Assembly (NCBI GenBank): GCA_013180625.2
Contig: SNVD02010198.1
Coordinates: 62,001-126,000, forward strand
Length of the DNA: 64,000 bases
DNA from: Boswellia sacra
Taxonomy: Eukaryota; Streptophyta; Magnoliopsida; Sapindales; Burseraceae
Direction: 5' to 3'
Shown here: in pieces, positions 1-12,822 of the stretch
Numbering within the stretch: position 1 is the stretch's first letter
How the letters are laid out: each line of letters opens with the position of its first letter
Program-made: the position numbers and the translations under genes
Notes under the pieces: generated by a model
Told to the model about the DNA's origin: nothing
Database searches by the model: none
Seen by the model: the letters and a program-made list of their open reading frames with translations, nothing else

Positions 1-1260
1 TAGGGCTCTTGAAATAGGTTATGTTCTGGTTCGCACGAGTTAGAGAATTGAGACCCGTTTAATCAAACATGTTTTAGGATTATTTTACAAATCTTGATTA
101 TTTTCTTATAAATCACGGTTTTAGATGATTTTATTCATAAACGATTATCTCAATTTTCACTAATTATCTTAGTTTTTTTATAGATATTTCCAAAATGAGA
201 GTTTTATCTCTTAATTTTTTTATCCAAAAAGTAACTATACATAGACAAAGACACAAGCTTTGCCACACAACTTAGCCTACAAAGTCTTTTTCAAAATCTC
301 AAGTGTAGTAAAACATTGTTTTTGTCTATCTAAAACACCCAATTCTGCTCTCAAACAAGTTCATGGCATAAAGAAAGCCTTATAGAAAGTCTCTCATACA
401 AAACTCAAACCAAACAAAGTTCAGGATACATTTGCTTCCACATTATAATGCCAATTTGATTATATACATAGTATTAAAGTTTTAGGTTTATTTCTCATAT
501 GAATTTTGACTCTACAAAAAACCATTACTTACTTCTTCCGTGAACTCCCATTGACAAGTTTTTGTAGGAGTTTCGATCTCTTTTGAAGATTTTCGATCAT
601 GTATTTTCAACGTGGCACTTCCTAGTTGATTTGAGACTTCTAGATGAGGTGGACCAGCTCCCCATATTTTCAACGTGGCACTTACTAGTCGATTTGAGAC
701 TTCAAGATGAGGTGGACCAGCTCCCCAAATTCAAGTAAGGCCCACTTTTCGACATTGAAGGAATACAAATGTTTCTTTCCATTTAAAAAACAAGTTAACA
801 GAGGCTAGTTATTTTGCAATTTGCTTGTAATTCATGCCTTATTTGTTTTGGCTTTTTCAAATAGAGTTTATTGAAGTCGAATTTTTTGGAGTGGAGCTTC
901 CAATAGTAGAGCTTTTACTAAAAAGTTATTGATTGTTTGATGGAAAAAAATATAAAAGCACTTATTATAATTAAATTATCAAAAAAAGAGTTGTTTTATA
1001 AAGAAAGAATAAAGTAAAATATTTAAAATTAAATAAGGGGATCTTTGACATTTCAAAACTTGAAAAAAGCTCAAAAAGAGCTTTTTCCAAAAGCCTCAAT
1101 TGTGGGCTTCTCATAGTAGACATAAAATAACATTTTTTAATTATTCATAAGCTTTTCTCAGATGGCAAACAAATGACACAAACTAAAGTTAAAAAAGCTC
1201 TCACAAAAGGCTTTTTTGGTTAGTAAAGAAGCCCAACAAACGCACTCTAAGTATTTGTCT
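1..1260. other. Left flank of the nested block, no gene seen
   Basis: No ORF with recognisable product on either strand. The stretch is AT-rich. Two things are visible: a 63-bp tandem duplication (listed separately) and, from about 880 to 1250, a run rich in AAAGCTC / GAGCTTTT motifs in both orientations that ends CGCACTCTAAG. That run resembles the ends of plant hAT-type MITEs (TIR style TAGAGTGCGTTTG), but I could not pair its left end, so it is not called separately. The last five bases, TGTCT (1256-1260), are the left target-site duplication of Copia-1. Confidence 0.5.
602..727. repeat. 63-bp tandem duplication
   Basis: Two head-to-tail copies (602-664 and 665-727) both begin TATTTTCAACGTGGCACTT and end near GGTGGACCAGCTCCCC. 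They differ at only a few positions, for example CCTAGTTG against ACTAGTCG. No coding potential seen. Confidence 0.9.
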
Positions 1261-2965
1261 TGTAGGAACCCAGACACAATTTCGATCAAATCAATGCAAC
1301 AGAATAGTCTCTACGACTAGGATCTTGCGACTACAAGGTTGAAAAATTCTTGCAACTTTCAATCCTCTCAAACAACTGGAATGAGACAAGTGGGCATTAA
1401 ACAACAATTGATGAAACTTGAGAACACAAGACAAAGGTTAGAGGGAGCCCTCGAAGTTGAAACCTGAAGAAGCCCCTAGGGATAAATTATTTTTCTTAGG
1501 GCATGGGTGTATCTCCTTCACATTTGTGGCTTTTTGGAGGTTCTAATCATCAAAACGTGAAGCCTTAAATATATCTTATATATTTTTCCTTATTTCTTAT
1601 CTAATTATAATTAGTAAACCTAGTTTAATTAGGGTTATATCATAAACCCAAGTAGGGCTTTAAAGGCTTTTAAGGTCCCACCTATGTAAGCAGGCTATTA
1701 ATTAATTAGCTTTTAATTAACTAGATACCTTAATAGTTTAATTAATCTCATTGATTAAATAATAGGCCTAACTACTAATAAATCATATTAATTAAATTGG
1801 CCTACTTATTAATTCACTAATTATTATTTATTTAATTTAATATCGGGTTTTCTTCTCTAATAAACCCAATTAAATTAAATACTTAGTTTCTGAAGTCCAA
1901 GCCCCGTTCAAGCAATTTTGTAATCAACTACCTAGGGGACCATAATGGACATATTTAATTTGAAGCCCCAATAGATTTGACCCAATACCTTATTATCTCA
2001 TAATTGTAGTAGGCTCTACCTATTAACTTTGGCCTATTCCACTATAGGCCCAAAGTTGCAGTCTTGAATTAATTACTCTTTACAGAAAGCTTAGCAATTT
2101 AATCTGATCAAATTGTTTCTTTAAGCCCTATCCATTGAGCAACAGGTTTACATAACTACACTTCATGGAATACAAATAATTGGAACTAGGTGTAATTTAT
2201 TCTTTTACCCCTCTAATTACATCTTAAGCCCTTGATACTAATTTTACACCATTTAAATGGTCTAGATTAATTACAACAAATTCTAGTTTCATGAACAACC
2301 TTTACTAAACACATGATCAAAATTTTATCGTTTAAAACCATGTAAACTATTAAGGTGGTGTTATGCAAATCTTTAAGAGTCTTGAATTCTATATCTAGGG
2401 TATAGTATCTACTAGCATACAGATCTCATAATCCCAATTAGCCAATGTATTACTCTTTCATTTTTTATCTCATTTTTAATTGTAGTCAAAGAGCATAGCA
2501 CATATACTAGAGGTACACTACCCACTTAGTATTAAGGTAGGAATGCGTTTAGTGCTCAGGTGTAGAAATCATATTTGGTCATGGTATTTCGACTAATTGA
2601 ATAATTTTTATGTGGTCTCTGTTCAATGTATTCATTAATGCATAAATTTCTGTGTCCTAAAGTCCCCACTTCATATGGTTAGAGACGATTTCCTCATTAA
2701 AGACAAATAACATAACAACCTTGTCTAAACAAAGCACCAAGCTATTGTTTATAGGTTGTGAACTAATTTTGAGTTATGATAAAGTTCAATGTCTCATATA
2801 TATCTCATATATACAGAACTTTATCAATGTACAAGCTCTAGAGTGTTTAGTTATTAATATAAATATATTTTGGCAATTTATAAATAATAACTTTTATTCA
2901 TTTATAACAATAATGTTTACATTGTTACAGAAAATCATCCATACTCTTAGGGTATATTACTCACA
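1261..2965 (-). repeat. 3' LTR of Copia-1
   Basis: About 1705 bp. In minus orientation it starts TGTGAGTAATATACCC just after a purine-rich tract and ends GGGTTCCTACA, matching the ends of the Copia-2 and solo LTRs (TGTTAGGAATATGCCC ... GGTTCCTACA). Shared internal landmarks include AAGCCCTATCCATTGAGCAA near 2125. Confidence 0.9.
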
Positions 2966-2980
2966 ATCTCCCACTTGCCC
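2966..2980 (-). other. Polypurine tract of Copia-1
   Basis: Read on the minus strand this is GGGCAAGTGGGAGAT, directly before the 3' LTR. The same tract, slightly changed, precedes the Copia-2 3' LTR at 57838. It is the expected plus-strand primer site of a copia element. Confidence 0.8.
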
Positions 2981-4667
2981 TTAGAGTAGATGTGATATAT
3001 TTACAATTCTCATGCTCTCTAGGTGACCCTCAAAGACCTTAGTTGATAGATTCTTATTGAACGGATCAAATAGATTGTTTGCAATAGGGATCTTGCATAC
3101 TTGCACATCCCCACGCTATATGATCTCTCACATGAGGTGGTACTTCCTTTGTATATGCTTTCCACTCTTGTGGTTTCTTGGTTCCTTAGAATTAGCCACT
3201 AGTCCACTATTATCACAACAAAGTGACATGGCTTTCTCCATTTGGAACAACTTCCAAATCTATAAGGAACTTACAGAGCCAAGCTACCTCCTTAGCTGTT
3301 TCACAAGGTGCTATATATTCTACCTCTGTGGTAGAGTTAGCAATGTAAGATTGCTTAATACTCCTCCATACAACGGCTCCGATGCCTAGAGTGAAAATGG
3401 ATCCTGAAGTTGACTTTCTAGAATCTGATTAGATTGAAAATTTGAGTTTGTGTATCCAACCAGAGTTAGATCACTTCTAGAATACACAAGCTTCTATCCC
3501 TCCATCCTACGAAGATGCTTCAAGATGTGCTTGATAACAATCCAATGCTTGCGACCAGGATTTGACTAGTATCTGCTAACCACTCCCACTACATAGCAGA
3601 TATTTGTCATAGTATAAAGCATTACATATATGAAACTCCTAACTGTGGAGCATATAGGACTCATCTTATCTTTTCTTCCTCTTGAAGAGTCTTAAGAGAT
3701 TGCTCTTTAGACAGCTTAACTTCATGCTTGAAAAGTAATAATCTTTTCTTGGAGTTTTGTACTGTAAACTTGGCCAATATCTTTTCTATATAGGAAGCCT
3801 AAGACAATGCTAGTTTCTCGTTCTCCATATCTTTGATGAGTTGGATCCTAAGAACATACTAGACTCTCCCAAATCTTTCATTTGGAATTGCTCAGCCAGC
3901 TAAACATTTACTGATGATAGTACCCATACATCATTGCCAATAAGTAGAATATCATCAACTTACGAAATGAGAAATACAACCTCTTTGTCTTGTATTCTTT
4001 TATAGACACATGACTCATCTACATTTTGAATAACAATAATGCTAGACTTACAACATTCATACAATATAAATTTTACAACATGATGCGATAGCCTAAGTGG
4101 TAAAATCCTATTGGAGATATAATTTCCCTCATCCATTTTTGTTTTTTTCCTCTTCCAGTGAATTTTGGTCATGTAGGATGCCACGTCATGTTGTAGAATA
4201 CATGTTGTATGAATGTTGTGAGTCTATCATTACTCTTTCAATAAACCATAAGTTTTGATCTTCTGATCAAATCTTATGTTCCAAGACCTTGACACTTGCT
4301 TAAGACCATAGATGGATTCTCTTAAGCTTGCAAACCTTTCGCTTTTGGCTTTTTTCTATTAATCCCTCTAGTTGCACCATATATATGCTCTCGTCAGGAT
4401 TTTTATTCAAGAATGCTGTCTTGATGTCCATTTGCCTACTCTTATAATCATAATAAGCAATAATGGATAAGAGAATACAAATTGATTTTAGTGTAGCCAT
4501 TGACGAGAATGTCTCATCATAGTTGATCCCTTCCTTTTGGGTGTAACCCTTAGTCACCAGCCTTGCATTGAAAGGTCTATACATTATGATCTACTCATCT
4601 CTCTCTCTTGTAGACCTACTTGCACCCTATGGGTTTTATCACATCAGGTGCACCTACAAGATCACAG
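2981..4667 (-). pseudogene. Copia-1 reverse transcriptase and RNase H, decayed
   Basis: Minus-strand translation gives a run with ARLVTKGYTQKEGINYDETF (RT fingers/palm, 4300-4584), then MDIKTAFLN. Near 3955 the catalytic box reads VDDILLIGND preceded by a stop codon where copia RTs have Y, so the active-site strand is broken. RNase H follows at about 3100-3400 with NSTTEVEYIA and ETAKEVAWL. In the intact family RT copies the RNA genome and RNase H removes it. Several stops and frameshifts make it non-functional. At its upstream edge an unrelated GC-rich insert interrupts the N-terminal RT segment (IKPIGCKWVYK motif side). Confidence 0.85.
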
Positions 4668-5112
4668 ATAGAATGGCACTTGGCTACTTCGCGTGGATCA
4701 CTCACCTCTCAACGTTCTTTCATGATGATCGAAGCAGTGAGATGATGGGTAAGGAAAGGGGATTCAATATCATGGATGCGACAATCTAATGCTATTCCTT
4801 AGACACAGAGGTGGGATTAACGCGGAATGCGGAACTCCAACAACATAGACCGGATGGAATATATAACGGAGGTTGAAGAGCCTGATCCTGGAGCTGAGCA
4901 ACCATGGGCGCGATCCACATCGAGTGGAACTACTATATCTGTCGAAGGTTGAACCTTCACCGAATCTTAGGTGGCACCCATTCCGCAGTGGGCGGACTAG
5001 ACACTGCTGCTTCAATAGCTAGCGGGTAATAATCCGAAAGTCAATCATCAACCCACTCGAAGCCGCTCATGCAACAACGTTTAAGTAAATCCTTCCGCCC
5101 TTTAGTATTAGT
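4668..5112. other. GC-rich foreign insert in the Copia-1 RT region
   Basis: About 445 bp with roughly 50% G+C (hand count 61 of 120 for 4861-4980) inside copia DNA that is much more AT-rich. It sits between two pieces of a continuous copia protein: minus-strand ESKIEWMHATN on the right and APDVIKPIGC on the left, which are a few dozen residues apart in relatives (compare Copia-2 near 56450-56540). I do not recognise its product. Base composition and lack of a transposon end suggest organelle DNA, but this is inference; edges are good to about 20 bp. Confidence 0.6.
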
Positions 5113-6542
5113 AGCATGCATCCACTCTATTTTTGATTCCATAATTTTTTGCTTACTCTTAGCATCAACATCATTCACTGCTTCTTCATAAGTAGCAGGA
5201 TCATATTCATCACTACCAATATCTTGTGATACATATATAAATCTCTCAGGTTGTTTTACAATTCTCTCACTACAACAAGGCACCGTAAAAGATTGCACTA
5301 CTAGATCTTGTGTTTGTTTTGTCCTAGAAGTAGATGTCAAACCTGTGAAACTTGTATCATCGATCAAATCAGTGTTAGTTTCTTTAGACATTTCTTTTAA
5401 GATAACCTTGCTTTGAGGCTTAGTTACTCATATAGTCTTCCTCTAAGAAAGTTGTAGCCATACTGATAAATACTTTCTTATCAAACTAACTATAGAAGTA
5501 ATACGCTTTAATACCTTTTCGGTATTCGACAAACAAATATACTTCTATTTTTGAACTTAACTTGTCTTTATTATGCTACAACACGTGTGTTGGATACCCC
5601 CAGACACAAATGTGGTGTAAACTAGCTTTACGACCACTCCATAACTCTATGGGTGTCTTTGGAACAGACTTTGAAGGTATAAAGTTAAGTAAGTCCATTG
5701 CCATTTGTAGCACATAGCCCCAAAAACTATTGGGTAGAGTTGAATAACTCATCATGGATCTCACCATGTCCAAAAGAGTCATATTTCTCCTATTCGCTAC
5801 ACTATTTTTTTATGTTGTACTTGGAGCAGTGAGTTGAGATATGATTCCATTATCTTTCAGGTACTCGTCAAACTGACCTGAGAGGTATTTGCCACCGCGA
5901 CCTGATCATAAGGATTTGATATTTTTACCGAACTGCTTTTCTACCTCAGTCCTATATTCTTTGAATGTTTCAAAGGCTTTGAACTTCTAGTGCATTTAGT
6001 AAACGTATTTGAATCTAGAGTAATCATCTGTAAAGGTGATGAAATACTCAAATCCAATTCTTGCTTATACACTAATCATCCATATACATCTATTTGCACC
6101 AACTCTAAACGTTCCTTGACTCGATATCCTTTCACCATGAATGGCCCCTTGGACATCTTTCCTTTTAGGCATGATTCACAAGTTGGTTAAGGTTCAACCT
6201 CTAACATGTTTAATGGTCCATCCTTAACCATTCTTTGAATCCTTTTAATATTAATGTGGCCTAGTCTGAGGTGCCAAAGGTATGTTTTATTAGTGTCAGA
6301 CAATTTAACCCTTTTTTTTTATTATTCAACTTAGTGTCATTAAGTGAAGACAATTCACTTTTGATTTTATAAAGATTATTATTCATTATTCTAAAACAAA
6401 TAAATTCTTTGTTCTTTCTAATAACAACATATTTGCTAACAGAAATTGAATATCCAGAATTTATTAAACATAAAACCAAAATCAAATTCCGTTTAAAATC
6501 TGAAACAAAATAAACATTATTCAAATAATATATCATTTGCAA
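5113..6542 (-). pseudogene. Copia-1 GAG-pre-integrase, integrase and linker, decayed
   Basis: At 6261-6542 the minus strand encodes the GAG-pre-integrase segment (YYLNNVYFVSDFKRNLILV); the HLRLGHIN-type stretch follows at 6240-6290. The catalytic-core downstream part is seen at 5576-5782 with LPNSFWGYVLQMAMDLLNFI and ELWSGRKASLHHICVWGYP. The linker to RT (5113-5391) begins MSKETNTDLIDD and matches MSKETKMDSIND of Copia-2. The integrase would insert the cDNA into the chromosome. Stops and frame changes occur between the blocks, and the DDE core is not continuous. Confidence 0.8.
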
Positions 6543-6559
6543 TCAAAATATAATCATAG

Positions 6560-7640
6560 TTCTCCAACTACTCAAGTGGACACCAATGCTCTATTGCCTA
6601 GCCTCAAGCTTAGCTCCCATTTGCTTAGTTACCTGCTTAAATGGAACTCATTCACAAAAAAACATGATTGGTGGCACTAGAATCTTTAATCCAAGTATTA
6701 ATAGATTCTTCCACAAAACATTTTTCAATAAAGAGTGCACTATCTTTATTGTTTTTCTTTTTAGCTAAGTAGGTTGGGCAGTTTCTCTTCCAATGCCCAT
6801 CTATGCCGCATTGAAAATGCTTGCCTTTCTATTTCTTTTTTGCTTTGATGATTTTCTTGGTAGGAGCCATCCCGTTTTTCTTCTTACCATTGTGCTTCCC
6901 CTTCCCTTTATTAACAAGTTTGGTAGTAAGAAAAGAAACAGAAGGCTTAACTTTGTTAACCTTTTTTAACTTGCCAAGCATAATCTCTCCGGTCCTTTCA
7001 AGACCCTTCATGAGCCCAGTCAAAGTATAGTCCTTATGGTTCAGCTCATAGTCCAACTTGAATTGATAAGGTACTAGTCAATGACCTTAAGACCATGTCT
7101 ATTTGCGAGTCGACATCATTCTCTACACCTAAAACCTCTATCTAGTTTAGGGCTATGATGACTCTTATCATATATTCCCCAACAAGATTTGTGCCTTGTT
7201 TCATGCTTATGAATCTTTGTAAGGCCTGCCTTTATGCTTGACATCCTTGATCACCAAACATCTCATATAGGTGAGGCATAATGTCCATTGCAGAATCAAT
7301 TCTTTTATGTTGCACCTAAAGCACATCATTCATAGAGGCAAGTATGTAACACTTGGCAATCTTGTTAGCATTCCTCCAAGTGTTACACTACTCCCTCTCC
7401 AGCTGAGTGGACTCATCAATAGGAACATTTGGTACTGAATCAGTTAACACCTACATGATCTTATCAAATGATAACACAATGTCCAATTTTAATTTTCATT
7501 CCATATAATTCTTTCCTTACACCATGTAATCATTAAGAATAGAAGCAATAGGATTTTCTTAAAAGTAAACACAACCCTTATCAATGACTATTATAACCTT
7601 CAAATATAATTGCATGGTGCGTTGGATGTAAAAATGCAGA
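6560..7640 (-). pseudogene. Copia-1 gag, decayed
   Basis: Minus strand, several frames. The C-terminal part (7056-6829) is Lys-rich (KKVNKVKPSVSFLTTKLVNK) and leads into a zinc-knuckle-like segment near 6775-6830, HFQCGIDGHWKRNCP. The first Cys of the usual CX2CX4HX4C is His here, so the knuckle is damaged. Upstream the UBN2-type gag body is visible from 7500 down to about 7080 (for example the AKCYILASMNDVL-type stretch near 7330). Gag would form the particle and bind the RNA. Copia-2 has the homologous region at 54294-55200. Confidence 0.75.
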
Positions 7641-10470
7641 ATGCAGTTATCCAAATAATCTTAAAATATTCAGCGGTGCTTCAATTAAATAATTAGCACT
7701 TTCTTATAGGGAAATTTGATACCTCTATTTAATTAAATTAGAACTATTTCTAATTATTATTATCTTCAAAATATCTCATATTTCAATAATAATGACCACC
7801 ACATATTTGGTCCTTATTTAATGAAATTATTCCTATAGAAAATATCTTTTCAAAAATTAACTTGAGTGTATAACCATTGTTTCAAAAACTTCCAAAATTG
7901 CATTAAAATGTAATCTCTATAGGAAATAACTCTAATGGCCTTTTTCAATGTTTTTATCCTTGTTGGAGATTCAATCTTGGAAGACAACTACCACAAACCC
8001 TTCTATAGGGAGCATGACCGTAAGACGGACCAAGACGAGGTTTATGAATAGCCCATCCAAATGGACCAACAGTGGAGACCTTAGATTTGTTTTATAAAAC
8101 CTTTTCCCACTCAAAATTTAAAAATTTGAGATTTTGTTTTAAAATGTGATTCATATAGCATTTTCAAACTCTTTGAAACCCTTATATCCACATTTTAACT
8201 CTTAATTAACTCATTAATTAAGATTATAATTTATTTTCTATTTATCAAACCTTTTGATAAATATATAAATCACTTTTATTAATTATTTCAATTAATCTAA
8301 TTAATTAAATAATTTTGATATATATAACTCATTAATCAAACTCTTTGATAAAATATATATAAATCAATGTATGGATGCATGAACATGTTATAATGCATGA
8401 TGTGCCATTCGTTCCTCTATATGGGTTGTGACCTATCATTACTTTATTTAACATTTAAATAAAATAGTTGTATTAAAAAAATACATACATGTTGTTAAAC
8501 ACTTGGTCTTTTTTCTAAAAATATTACATTAATATTTTCTTAAGTTCTTGGATCTTCATTTGTCTCCTTGGAATGTCCCTTGTGTTTGAATATGTCCATT
8601 AGTCCAAAGAAAAATTTCAAAATTCATAAAATTAAAATTTTTGAGTTATAGTTAGTTGTTTTAAAATTTTGAAAATTTTCACAGACACCTTAACAAACTA
8701 GGGGTGGCAATTTTGATAACAACAGGCGAACACGACTTGACACGACACAAAAATTAGTAGGTGTGGGTTTACCTTAATTGTGTTGATGTTAGAATTTTCA
8801 ATCTATTTAATAATTGTGTCTTGTTTGTATTGAGAGCCTTCAACCCGCGAACACGATTATGACATGACTCGTTTATAACACGAATCCGTTTTTGGCATGC
8901 ATATGTTAAACATGATTGACATGAATAAAACTTAAAATACAATTATTGATACAAATAATATTTTATATTTTTACCCATTTTAAAAAATAAAATTAGAAAT
9001 ATTAATATTTTATATTAATACAAAGAGACACGTCGCCTTTAAATTAAATATTAAAACAAATTAAAAATAGATTTTACTGTATAATCGTGTCATAATTGTG
9101 CCGTAATTGTAATTGTATCATAATCGTGTTGTAACTATAAACGGGTCATGTCAATAATGTAAATGTGTCATAATCATGTTAAACGGGTCATGTTCGTGTT
9201 AAACCTATTATTATTCATGTTCGTGTCGTGTCTTATTACCCATTTAATAATTCTATCGTATTCATGTTAAGCCTTCATGACACGAATAATAATAGGGCTG
9301 TGTTCTTATTGGATCAATCTTCGTCGTGCTACAACTCAACGTGACATAAGCACGACTGGTGAACACGAATTGCCACCTTACTACAGAGTTGGAACATTTT
9401 TAGATTTGTAGTTTCACCCCTAGAGAATGCAACTTTGATTTTATAGGCTATACAACATCGATTTTGTCACTATTTTGGGCTTTGGAATCACCAAAACAAA
9501 TGAAACAAAATGGGAGACAACCCAATAAACCAATTGCACTCATATGGGCCCTAGTTTCAAACTAAACCATGCCCAATAGGTGAAAAACTTGGAACTTTCC
9601 TAGATTTAAGCTTGTGTGAATCCATGAAGCCTAACAACATGGATTTGCTTGGTGCCCAAAAGCTATTGGATATCATAAACCAGCCCATTAGACCATTCAT
9701 TAGTGATTAACCACCAAGCTAGGTCTATAGACCAAGACCCAATAGCCCACTAGGCCTAAATTTCTAAATATTATGCACTTTTGACTTGGGCTCACCACAC
9801 TTTGACTTGGGTTTGTTTGATTACGCATTAAGCAATCGAAATAACCCTTAAGCCCATCAAATCAGTGAACTCTAGAACCATTCTAGGGCTGGTCGCCAGC
9901 TCTAAGATAGCCCTAAGGAGCCCAAATGCAAACCTTAGGCTTAAGGACCTTAGGCTTCACGCAAGGGCTTTTAGGCCCCCAACATGAGGCCCACCACCAA
10001 GCCCTCATGCCTACCCCTAATCATGGCCTAAACCATGCTCGAGGCATGGCAACTAGGGCTAGGGTAGCCACCTCTTATGTTGATTCGGCCTTTTCACTGC
10101 ATGTAACCTTCACAATTTTCGTATTTTACACCAAATTTCATACATCTCATGTACAATGATTTTACATACAATTATGTATAAAAATACAAAAATAAATCAA
10201 CAAAACTAATAAACAAACCTAGAGGGTAATTATATGGCATATAGGCACCCTCAAAAATTACATACCTGAAAAATTGAAAATGCAATGAAACCTCTAAGGC
10301 CAAGTATTATAAATGAAAATATGCATCCATACATTCATCACAAAATTTATCAAATAAATATTGCAATAAAATTTAAGAGAAAAACCCTTGGTGCCACATC
10401 GATAACATTTTACATACAAACAAAGCTATGATTTTTAATTACCTTAGTTGCTCACAATTGGAGGAAACGA
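7641..10470 (-). other. Copia-1 untranslated leader
   Basis: Long non-coding leader between primer site and gag. The part at 9381-10470 is the reverse complement of the Copia-2 leader at 14427-15770. The stretch 8560-8698 matches up to the point where the gypsy cluster broke Copia-2. The part from 7670 to about 8605 has no counterpart in Copia-2, where it has been lost. No product is supported here; the short plus-strand ORF near 9926 is a chance ORF. It contains a MITE at 8699-9380. Confidence 0.75.
8699..9380. mobile_element. hAT-like MITE with GTGTCGTGTT-type internal repeats
   Basis: 682 bp. The left end TAGGGGTGGCAATT pairs with the right end AATTGCCACCTTA as a terminal inverted repeat with one or two mismatches. 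The interior is full of CGTGTCGTG, ACACGA and ACGGGTCATG motifs on both strands, a pattern common in a plant non-autonomous hAT family. Copia-2 lacks the insertion at the homologous leader site (about 15765), which shows the element moved in. A clean 8-bp target duplication could not be made out. Confidence 0.8.
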
Positions 10471-10483
10471 GGTTCTAATACCA
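10471..10483 (-). other. Primer binding site of Copia-1 (tRNA-Met type)
   Basis: Minus strand reads TGGTATTAGAACC beside the LTR edge. The intact form in Copia-2 is TGGTATCAGAGC, complementary to initiator tRNA-Met. Two or three changes show decay. Confidence 0.8.
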
Positions 10484-10484
10484 A

Positions 10485-11776
10485 TGGAACTCAGACACAA
10501 TTTTGATAAAATCAACACAGCGGAATAGTCTTCAGGACTAGGATCTTGAGACTACAGGTTTGAAAAACTCTTGTAGCTTTTAATCAAAATTGGTTTCTAG
10601 GTATGTCTGCCCAAATGAGACAAGTGGTTGTCAAAAACACTGGACGAAACCTAACAACATGAGACAAAGGTCAGAGGAGCCTTGGAAGTAGAAACATCAC
10701 TTGAAGAAGCCCCTAGGGCTAGATTCATTTTTCTTATGGCAATGGTGTATATCTTTCACACTTTTTGGCTTTTTGAAGGCTCTAATCATTAAAACGTAAA
10801 GCCCTAAATATATCTTATATATTTTCCTTTATTTTTTGTCTAATTATAATTATTAAGCCTACTTTAATTAGGGTTATATCTTGTATAAAACCTAATTGGG
10901 CTTTAAAGGCTTTTAGGGTCCAACCAATATAAGCAGGCCATTAATTAATTAACTTTTTAATTAACCCAACAACCTAATAGCTTAATTAATCTCATTAATC
11001 AAATAATAAGCCCAATTACTAACTAATCACATTAATTAAATTGGCCCATTTATTAGTGTACTAATTATTATTTATTTAATTTAATACCGAGCTTTATTCT
11101 TTAGTAAACCCAATTAAATTAAAAACTGAAGTTCTGAGGAAGTTGAAGAGCTCTAATCGCTTGATTTCGTAGCCATTGTCGGGGAAGAGTCAGAAGACAG
11201 CAGGTCGGGAGGAAGGGATGTAAGCCCCAGAGGTTGGTAAATCAGTAGGGGAAAGCCCTTGTTTGGTTCCATGAAGCCCTGACAAAAGACCTAAGGATGT
11301 CAGTTTATCGTATGAAAGCAAGTGTGAACGAGTCCCAGCTTATTGACCAGTTAGTACTTTATCCCATAGGGAATTACACCTTTAACCCCAGGTAAACGAC
11401 CATAAGCTCACTGAAAGGAAATTTGACCACTCCTTGTAGTACCGATGTACTAACCTTCGTTTACTAGATCTTCCCAGAGAATAGAAAAGACTCAGGTATC
11501 CTATATCAAAGAAATGGACTTTTTAAGTCCAAGTCTTATTCAAGCAATTTTGGGGACCTTAATAGGCATATTTAATTACAAATTCTAATAGATTTGATCA
11601 AGTACCCTATTATCTTATAATTGTAGTGGACCCGACCTATTAACTTTGACCCATTCCACTATAAGCCTAAAGTTGCACTCTTGAATTAAATATTTTTACA
11701 GAATGCTTAATAATTTAATTTAATTAAATTATTTCTTTAAGCCCTATCCATTGAGCAACAGGTTTGCATAACTACC
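10485..11776 (-). repeat. 5' LTR of Copia-1, inner part
   Basis: Homologous to 1261-2160 of the 3' LTR. It stops abruptly at CTACC (11772-11776), where Copia-2 begins; the remainder continues at 59173. It carries a 387-bp GC-rich insert at 11138-11524. Confidence 0.9.
11138..11524. other. GC-rich foreign insert in Copia-1 5' LTR
   Basis: The LTR sequence ...AGTTCTGA is broken and resumes AGTCCAAGTCTTATTCAAGC; in the 3' LTR (near 1885) the two parts are contiguous. The roughly 387-bp insert has about 50% G+C (30 of 60 in 11221-11280) against an AT-rich LTR, no terminal repeats and no long ORF. It is similar in character to the insert at 4668-5112. Organelle origin is a guess. Confidence 0.65.
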
Positions 11777-12822
11777 TATTAGGAATATGCCCTAAGAGTA
11801 TGGATGTTTTTCTGTGTTATGTATACATTGTTAAAAATAAAGTGTTGTTATTTATATTTTCCCAAATATGATTGTATCAAATAACTCAAGGCTCCAGAGC
11901 TTGTACATAAATAAAGTTTCTATATATATAGGATATATCTAAGACATAAAGCTTTATCATAGCTCAAAACTAGGCACTTTATTTGGACAATATTTTTGTG
12001 TTTTCTATCTTCTATGGGGAAATGGTGATTCTCTAACCATTGGAAGAGGGGACTTCAAGATAAAGACACTTATGCAAGAATGAATGTATTGAACATGGGC
12101 CAGGTAGAAATTATCCATTTGGTAGAAATACCGTTACCGAATGTGAAGTTCTTTACCTAGCACTAAAGGCATCTATACCTTAATCTTGAGTAGGTAGTGT
12201 ACCTCTAGTATACAGGCTGTGGTCTTTGACAAAAATAAAAAGTGAGATCTAAAAGAGAAATGTCAATACCTTGACTAGTTAGGATTGTAAGATCTGTATG
12301 CCAGTAGATATTATACCATAGATATGAAATTCATGACTTCGAAAGAATTGCAGAGTACTACCCTGATGGTTTTACAAGGTTTAAATAGTAAAATCTTGGA
12401 CAAGTGCTTAATGAAGGATATTCATTAAACTTAAGATTTATTTAAATGGTGTAAGACTGGTATTGATGACTCAAGATGTAATTGGAGGGCTAAAACAATA
12501 ATTTATATCTTGCTCCAATTATGGTATTCTATGAAGGTATTTATGTAAACATATTGCTTAATGGATAGAGCTTAAAAAATAATTCAATCAAAGTAAATTA
12601 TTAAGCTTTCTGTAAAAAGTATTTAATTCAAGAGTGAAACTCTGGACCTATAGTGGAATAGACCAAAGTTAATTGGTGGGACCCACTATAATTATAAGAT
12701 AATAGGATACTAGATCAAATTTATTAGAGCTTATAATTAAATATGTCCATTAAGGTCCCTTAGGTAGCTGACTAACAAATTGTCTAAACAAGTCTTGGAT
12801 TTGAGAACGTAATTATTTAATT

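Noticed and set aside
4770..5015. 81-codon ORF in the GC-rich insert
   Set aside because: No recognisable protein. The higher GC content alone makes longer frames likely.
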